DNA from: Hymenobacter metallicola
Lineage (GTDB): Bacteria; Bacteroidota; Bacteroidia; Cytophagales; Hymenobacteraceae
NCBI RefSeq assembly: GCF_004745645.1
Contig: NZ_SRMB01000006.1
Coordinates: 171,996-235,995, forward strand
Direction of reading: 5' to 3'
Length of the DNA stretch: 64,000 nt
Shown: in pieces, positions 59,131 through 64,000 of the stretch
How the letters are laid out: each line of letters opens with the position of its first letter
Position numbering within the stretch: position 1 is the stretch's first letter
The notes under the pieces: model-generated
Seen by the model: the letters and a program-made list of their open reading frames with translations, nothing else
What the model was told of the DNA's origin: nothing
Databases searched by the model: none
Made by a program: the position numbers and the translations under genes

Positions 59131-60045
59131 ATGACAGAACGCATTGTAACCCCCTTTGGCTTTAGTTCCTCCGCTGACGATGTCATCCGGGGCATCCATC
59201 TCCGGGGCCAGCGGGCCATTGTAACCGGCAGTTCGTCGGGCATCGGCATCGAGACGGCGTGGGGGCTGGCCGCTGCCGGGGCCGACGTCACGCTGGCGGT
59301 TCGTAATTTGGAGGTCGGCCGCACCGTGGCCGCCACCATTCAGGCGCAGACCGGCAATGCCAACGTGCGGGTCATGCCCCTGGATGTAAGCGACCACGCC
59401 TCCGTGCGGGCGTTTGTGGCGGCCTGGCAGGGCTCGTTGCATATCCTAATAAACAACGCCGGCATCATGGCCTTGCCCGAGCTTGCTCGCACGCCGGAAG
59501 GCTGGGAAATGCAATTCGCCACTAACTTCCTGGGTCATTTTGCCCTCACGGTGGGCCTGCACGACGCCCTGGCTGCCGAAGGCGGGCGCATCGTGTCGGT
59601 CAGTTCCAGTGGCCACTTGTTGGCACCGGTTTTCTTCGACGACCTATCGTTTAACTTCCTGCCGTATGACCCGTTCCTGGCCTACGGGCAGTCCAAAACG
59701 GCTTGTGCGTTGCTAGCAGTGGAAGCCACCCGCCGCTGGGCCACCGACGGCATTTATGCTAATGCCTTGAATCCTGGTGCTATTGCTACCAATTTGCAAC
59801 AGCACACCGGGGGACTGAAAACCCCGCCCGAGCGGCGCAAAACTCCGTCGCAGGGCGCGGCCACAACGCTCCTGCTGGCTACTTCGCCCCAGCTGGCTGG
59901 CATTGGCGGACGCTACTTCGAAGACGGCAACGAAGCCGAAGTCGTTTTTCACCGGCCAGCCGACTACCGGGGCGTAGCAGCCTACGCCCTTGACGCCGCT
60001 AATGCGGAACGGCTGTGGGACGCTGCGCTGAACCTGATTGCGTAG
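59131..60045 (+). CDS. Short-chain dehydrogenase/reductase
   Basis: This 304-residue SDR has AIVTGSSSGIGIETAWGLAA, LINNAGIM, VSSSGHLLAPV and the active-site YGQSKTACALL, then NPGAIATNLQQH. It is a retinol-dehydrogenase-like enzyme related to the SDR at 55817. The start MTERIVTPFGFSS at 59131 is preferred; the frame is open to 58975, but those residues are atypical. It is the last cargo gene before the transposition module. Confidence 0.9.
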   Translation: MTERIVTPFGFSSSADDVIRGIHLRGQRAIVTGSSSGIGIETAWGLAAAGADVTLAVRNLEVGRTVAATIQAQTGNANVRVMPLDVSDHASVRAFVAAWQGSLHILINNAGIMALPELARTPEGWEMQFATNFLGHFALTVGLHDALAAEGGRIVSVSSSGHLLAPVFFDDLSFNFLPYDPFLAYGQSKTACALLAVEATRRWATDGIYANALNPGAIATNLQQHTGGLKTPPERRKTPSQGAATTLLLATSPQLAGIGGRYFEDGNEAEVVFHRPADYRGVAAYALDAANAERLWDAALNLIA

Positions 60046-60268
60046 GCACAGCATCGCGAGCGCAACAGTAAGACCAGAAATTCCCGTTAGGACCGAGGCG
60101 GCAGATTGTGGCGCGGGTCGGTGTGTCTCAGGAAACGCACGTTTTATAAGCACGGCAGGCCAACCCCATAATCGCCCAGCATGCCACCGGAGAAAGTGTC
60201 CCATCGGTTGTTCTCACGAATCAACGACTCACTATCTTCGCCGGCGTTGACTTCTTGAGAATTTGTCC
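60046..60268. other. Probable res region upstream of the resolvase gene
   Basis: This non-coding segment lies where Tn3-family elements carry their res site. TCAACG (60221) and CGTTGA (60245) form an inverted repeat, and a CGTTTTATAAGCACG segment near 60140 has a TTATAA core. The subsites cannot be defined by eye. Confidence 0.45.
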
Positions 60269-60880
60269 ATGGTGTTTGGTTACGCTCGCGTGAGTACCCC
60301 CGACCAGCAGCTGCACCTGCAGACCGACGCGCTGCAGGCCTACGGCTGCACCGAGGTGGTGCAAGAAAAAGTGTCGTCCGGAAAGGAGCGTCCGGCCCTG
60401 CAGCGCCTGCTCACCCACCTGCGCCCCGGTGACACGCTCGTCGTGTGGAAGTTGGACCGGCTGGGCCGCTCGCTCAAAGACCTGGTCACGCTGGTGACGG
60501 GCTTTCAACAGCAGGGCGTGCAGTTCGTCAGCCTACAGGACCACCTGGATACCACCACCGCCCAGGGCCGGCTTATGTTCAACCTGTTTGCCTCCCTGGC
60601 TGAGTTTGAGCGCGACCTGATCCGAGAGCGCACCAAAGCCGGCCTGACGGCGGCGCGAGCCCGGGGCCGGCAAGGCGGCCGACCGAAAGGTCTTTCGAAG
60701 GAAGCGCTGTCCAAAGCCCAGGCCGCCAAAACGCTCTACCTGCAGCAGGACAAAACCGTGGCTGAAATCGGGCAATTGCTCGGTGTCGGCCGGGCTACCA
60801 TTTACCGCTACCTCGCGCACCTCGGGGTGCCCACCGGTGGAGCGGCCCAGCCGCCGTCCACTGCCCAGGTGGCCGAATAG
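60269..60880 (+). CDS. tnpR: Tn3-type resolvase (serine recombinase)
   Basis: This 203-residue protein has an intact serine recombinase domain: FGYARVSTPDQQ with the nucleophile, WKLDRLGRSLKDL, FNLFASLAEFERDLIRERTKAGL. Its helix-turn-helix is complete: KTLYLQQDKTVAEIGQLLGVGRATIYRYL. It would resolve the cointegrates made by the transposase. The ATG at 60269 is preferred to a TTG at 60263. It stands 45 nt before the transposase gene, in the same direction. Confidence 0.93.
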   Translation: MVFGYARVSTPDQQLHLQTDALQAYGCTEVVQEKVSSGKERPALQRLLTHLRPGDTLVVWKLDRLGRSLKDLVTLVTGFQQQGVQFVSLQDHLDTTTAQGRLMFNLFASLAEFERDLIRERTKAGLTAARARGRQGGRPKGLSKEALSKAQAAKTLYLQQDKTVAEIGQLLGVGRATIYRYLAHLGVPTGGAAQPPSTAQVAE

Positions 60881-60925
60881 CCGGCGCCGCCGCTTCCCTT
60901 TGCTGCTTCTGCATCCGCCCGGCCC

Positions 60926-63900
60926 ATGCCCGTAGAATTTCTCAGCGACGAGCAGGCCGCCCGCTTCGGCTGCTACCCCGACGAGCCCAACCCCGAACAG
61001 CTGGCCCGGTTCTTTTACCTGAGCGCAGCCGATGCTCACTTCCTGGCCGCGCGCCGACGCCCCGCGAACAAATTGGGGTGTGCCGTGCAGCTCTGCACCC
61101 TGCGCTTTCTGGGCACTTTCCTGACCGACCCGCTGCGAGTGCCGGCCGTGGTGGTGCAGACGCTGGCCGAGCAGCTGCACGTGCCTGCAGACGCCTTGGC
61201 CGCGTACCGGACCCGGCCGAACACGTGGTACGACCACCAGGCCCGGATTGTGGCTCACCTCGGGTACACCCCGTTTGACGGGCGGCAGGCGTTTCGCATC
61301 ACCCGCTGGCTCTACGCGCAGGTGCTGACCAGCACCGTCCGGCCCAGTGTGCTGTTTGATTTGACGACGGCCCACCTGGTCGCGCAACGGGTCGTCTTGC
61401 CCGGCGTCTCGCTGCTGGCCCGCCTGATTGCGCGGGTCCGCGAGCGCACCGGCCGCCACCTCTACCGCCAGCTGCGCACGCGCCTGCGCCCGCCCCAGCA
61501 AGCGGCGCTGGAAACCCTCCTAACCGTGCCGGCCGGGGAGCGGCTCACCCATCTGGAGCAACTGCGCACCCCGCCCACGCGCGTGTCTGCCCCGGCGCTG
61601 GCCGCCGCCTTGCGCCGCGTGGACGCAATTCGCGCCCTGGGCGTGAGCGCCGTCCCTGTGGATGACTTACCCGAAGCCCGGTTGGCGCGTTTGGCCCGCC
61701 ACGCGCAGCTGGCTTGGGCACAAACGCTGCTCCGCATGGGCGAGGAACGCCGGCTGGCCACGCTGCTGGTCTTCGCCCAGACCCTGGAGCGCACCGCCAC
61801 GGACGACGTGCTCGACCTCTTCGACAGCCTACTCACGTCGCTGGCCCTGCGGGGCGAAACCAAGCGCCGGCGCCAGCGCCTGCGCTCGCTCAAGGACCTG
61901 GACCAGGCCGCGCTGCTACTCCAGCAGGCCGTCGAGCTGCTGCTCGATGAGGCCGTACCGGCCGGGCAGGTGCGCCAGCAGGTGTTCGACCGCTTGGGCC
62001 AGGAGTCCTTGCGTACCGCTGCGGCCACCGTGCAGGAACTGGCCAGCCCGGAGGAAGACCCGTTGGCCGAAGCGTTGAGCGGCAGTTACGCCACGGTGCG
62101 CCGGTTTCTGCCCGCGTTGCTGGCCGGCATCGCCTTCGAGGGAACGCCCACCGCCAAGCCGCTGCTGGAGGCCTGGGCCTTTTTGCAGCGGCAGGAAGCC
62201 GGCGGCCGGGGCCGCCCGAAGTGGTCAGCCGCACCCCGCACGGTGGTCCCGAAGGGGTGGGCCCGGCGGGTGTTCCCGGCCAAAGGAGAAGTGAATCCGC
62301 AGGCCTACACCCTCTGCGTGCTGGAACGGCTGCAGCAGGCCTTGCGCCGCCGCGACATGTTCGTGCCGACCAGCGGGCGCCACGCCGACCCGCGGGCCGA
62401 GCTGTTGCGCGGCGCGGCCTGGGAAGCGGCGCGGGACCCGGTGGCCCGGGCCCTGGACCCGGTGGCCCGGGCCCTGGACCGCTCCCTGGACCCCACGGTG
62501 GAACTGGCCCAATTGGGGCAGCAGTTGCGCACGGCGTATGCCGAGGTCGGGGAGAACCTGGCCCGGCACACCGCCCTGCAGGTGGTTGAGCAAGACGGCC
62601 AGCCGGTCGTCACGCTCAGCGCGTTGCCGGCACAAGACGAGTCGGATTTGCTGGAGCACGTGCGCGAGCAGCTGGCGGCGGCCCTGCCCCAGGTCGAACT
62701 AGCGGCCCTGTTGCGGGAGGTGGACGCATTTACCGGCTTTGCCTATGCCTTTACCCACGTGGCCGACGGGCAGCCCGCTGCCGCCGACCTGCCACTGAGC
62801 ATCTGCGCCGTGCTGCTGGCCCAGGCGTGCAACCTGGGGCTGAAAACCGTGGCCCGGGCCGACGTGCCGGCCCTGACGCTGGCGCGCCTAGCGTGGGTGC
62901 AGCAAAACTACCTGCGCGCGGAAACGCTTACCGCCGCCAATGCCCGGTTGGTGGATGCCCAGGCCGGGCTGCCGTTGGCCCAGGTCTGGGGCGGCGGGGA
63001 AGTGACCTCGGCCGACGGCATGCGCTTCGTCGTGCCCGTGCGCACGCTGCACGCGGGCTGGAACCGCAAATACTTCGGCTCCCAGCGCGGGGTGACCTAC
63101 TACAATTTCACCAGCGACCAATTCACGGGCTTTCACGGCATCGTCATTCCCGGTACCCTGCGCGACTCGCTCTTCATCCTGGCCGGGCTGCTGGAGCAGC
63201 AAACCAGCCTGGACCCCAGGGAAATCATGGCCGATACCCACGGCTACAGCGACGTGGTCTTTGGCCTGTTTTCGCTGCTGGGCTACCGCTTCAGCCCCCG
63301 CCTGGCCGACCTGGCGGACCAGCGCTTCTGGCGGCTGGAAAAAGAGGACGACTACGGCCCGCTCAACGAGTTGGGCCGCCACGTGGTCAACGCCCGCCTG
63401 ATTCACGACCACTGGGACGACATGCTGCGCCTGGCCGGCTCCCTGAAACTCGGCAAAGTAAAGGCCACGGCTGTCATGCGCACCCTGCAGCGAGCGGGCT
63501 CCCTCTCCGGGCTGGGGCGGGCCGTCGCGGAATTAGGCCGCGTCGAAAAAACGCTATACCTGCTGGCGTACGTGCAGGACGAGGCCTACCGCCGGCGCAT
63601 CTTGGTGCAGCTCAATCGGGGCGAGGGGCGGCATGCCGTGGCGCGGGCGGTGTTCCATGGTAAGAAAGGCGAGTTGCGCCAGCGTTACCGCGAGGGCATG
63701 GAAGACCAATTAGGTGCCCTCGGGCTCGTGGTCAACGCCCTGGTGCTGTGGAACACGCGCTATCTGCAGCACGCCCTGGAAAGGTGGCAGCAGACGGAAG
63801 GCGTACTGGCCCCGGAGGACGTGGCCCGCCTCTCGCCCTTGCTGCACGAGCACGTCAACATGCTGGGCCGCTACGATTTTAGCTTGCCCGAACACATTGC

Positions 63901-63967
63901 TGCCGGCGAAATGCACCCCTTGCGCAACCCCGCCAGCTGGGAAGAACGGCTGGCCGAATTTCCTTAG
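60926..63967 (+). CDS. tnpA: Tn3-family transposase
   Basis: This 1013-residue protein has the length and layout of Tn3 transposases: DUF4158 at the N-terminus (EFLSDEQAARFGCYPDEP) and the catalytic DDE region with FHGIVIPGTLRDSLFILAGLL, MADTHGYSDVVFGLFSLLGY and RVEKTLYLLAYVQDEAYRR. It carries out replicative transposition. Codons 504-517 hold a perfect 21-bp tandem duplication (DPVARAL twice). The gene ends inside the right inverted repeat. The frame is otherwise open and looks functional. Confidence 0.95.
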   Translation: MPVEFLSDEQAARFGCYPDEPNPEQLARFFYLSAADAHFLAARRRPANKLGCAVQLCTLRFLGTFLTDPLRVPAVVVQTLAEQLHVPADALAAYRTRPNTWYDHQARIVAHLGYTPFDGRQAFRITRWLYAQVLTSTVRPSVLFDLTTAHLVAQRVVLPGVSLLARLIARVRERTGRHLYRQLRTRLRPPQQAALETLLTVPAGERLTHLEQLRTPPTRVSAPALAAALRRVDAIRALGVSAVPVDDLPEARLARLARHAQLAWAQTLLRMGEERRLATLLVFAQTLERTATDDVLDLFDSLLTSLALRGETKRRRQRLRSLKDLDQAALLLQQAVELLLDEAVPAGQVRQQVFDRLGQESLRTAAATVQELASPEEDPLAEALSGSYATVRRFLPALLAGIAFEGTPTAKPLLEAWAFLQRQEAGGRGRPKWSAAPRTVVPKGWARRVFPAKGEVNPQAYTLCVLERLQQALRRRDMFVPTSGRHADPRAELLRGAAWEAARDPVARALDPVARALDRSLDPTVELAQLGQQLRTAYAEVGENLARHTALQVVEQDGQPVVTLSALPAQDESDLLEHVREQLAAALPQVELAALLREVDAFTGFAYAFTHVADGQPAAADLPLSICAVLLAQACNLGLKTVARADVPALTLARLAWVQQNYLRAETLTAANARLVDAQAGLPLAQVWGGGEVTSADGMRFVVPVRTLHAGWNRKYFGSQRGVTYYNFTSDQFTGFHGIVIPGTLRDSLFILAGLLEQQTSLDPREIMADTHGYSDVVFGLFSLLGYRFSPRLADLADQRFWRLEKEDDYGPLNELGRHVVNARLIHDHWDDMLRLAGSLKLGKVKATAVMRTLQRAGSLSGLGRAVAELGRVEKTLYLLAYVQDEAYRRRILVQLNRGEGRHAVARAVFHGKKGELRQRYREGMEDQLGALGLVVNALVLWNTRYLQHALERWQQTEGVLAPEDVARLSPLLHEHVNMLGRYDFSLPEHIAAGEMHPLRNPASWEERLAEFP

Positions 63968-64000
63968 CGTTGTTTTCCGTTCCTACTCTAGTGGAACCCC
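63952..64000 (-). repeat. Right terminal inverted repeat of the Tn3 element
   Basis: Read inward from 64000 it starts GGGGTTCCACTAGAGTAGGA and matches the left repeat at 46 of 49 positions. The transposase stop codon lies within it. The window ends at its outermost base. Confidence 0.93.

Larger units (their letters stand above)
52453..64000 (+). mobile_element. Tn3-family transposon, 11.5 kb, with redox/regulatory cargo
   Basis: Matching 49-bp terminal inverted repeats (46 of 49 positions), starting GGGGTTCCACTAGAGT, lie at 52453-52501 and 63952-64000. A Tn3-type transposase and a resolvase sit at the right end. The cargo comprises an HxlR gene, quinone reductase, ABM protein, AraC, SDR, adenylate cyclase, a broken SDR and another SDR. 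The bases before the left tip, TATAC, would be the 5-bp target duplication; its right copy lies outside the window. Confidence 0.93.

Overview
The window looks like part of a plasmid or plasmid-like replicon from a high-GC member of the Bacteroidota, most likely a Hymenobacter-type organism. The reasons are a Rep_3-type initiator with iterons, ParA partition genes, a BfmA/BtgA-type plus DUF5712-type mobilization pair (both known mainly from Bacteroidota), and several promoter-like TAnnTTTG boxes, the Bacteroidota -7 consensus. No rRNA, tRNA or CRISPR array was found.

Layout. (1) 1-2113: a Fic-family gene cut by the left edge, a serine recombinase broken by an in-frame stop, a cluster of inverted repeats, and a tyrosine recombinase. 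(2) 2318-13794: a defence-like island. Two rightward, strikingly AT-rich genes encode a DNA methyltransferase fused to a specificity domain and an OLD-like ATPase with a TOPRIM domain. They converge, across a hairpin terminator, on five leftward GC-rich genes: DEAH helicase, DUF4041/GIY-YIG protein, PH-domain membrane protein, BRCT protein and DEDDh exonuclease. (3) 14125-16195: small unknown proteins including two paralogues, separated by a recurring intergenic element. (4) 16346-29561: a redox/detoxification cluster (ABM monooxygenases, aldo/keto reductases, cupins, SDRs, quinone reductase, carboxymuconolactone decarboxylase, MBL, DoxX, tautomerase) with two copies of one promoter/operator and a closing AraC gene. 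(5) 30310-38706: small proteins, a BLUF photoreceptor, two soluble multi-PAS histidine kinases and two single-domain response regulators.

(6) 39143-42943: partition genes, centromere-like repeats, initiator and an iteron origin. (7) 43082-48532: alternating purine-pyrimidine tracts, a gene-free GC-rich block, the mobilization operon, a Fic-like protein lacking its catalytic motif, and a 54-bp perfect palindrome. (8) 48750-52465: an XRE regulator with a palindromic operator and genes of unknown function, the last truncated by a transposon. (9) 52453-64000: a complete 11.5-kb Tn3-family transposon bounded by 49-bp inverted repeats (46 of 49 matching); its right tip is the last base of the window. 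Its cargo resembles region 4 in theme: HxlR and AraC regulators, quinone reductase, ABM protein, SDRs (one broken by an in-frame stop) and a membrane adenylate cyclase, followed by resolvase and transposase.

The most promising material for something undescribed is the AT-rich methylase-S/ATPase-TOPRIM pair with its convergent five-gene neighbour, the AraC-type operators whose geometry is conserved between promoters, and the unusual non-coding structures between the origin and the mobilization genes.
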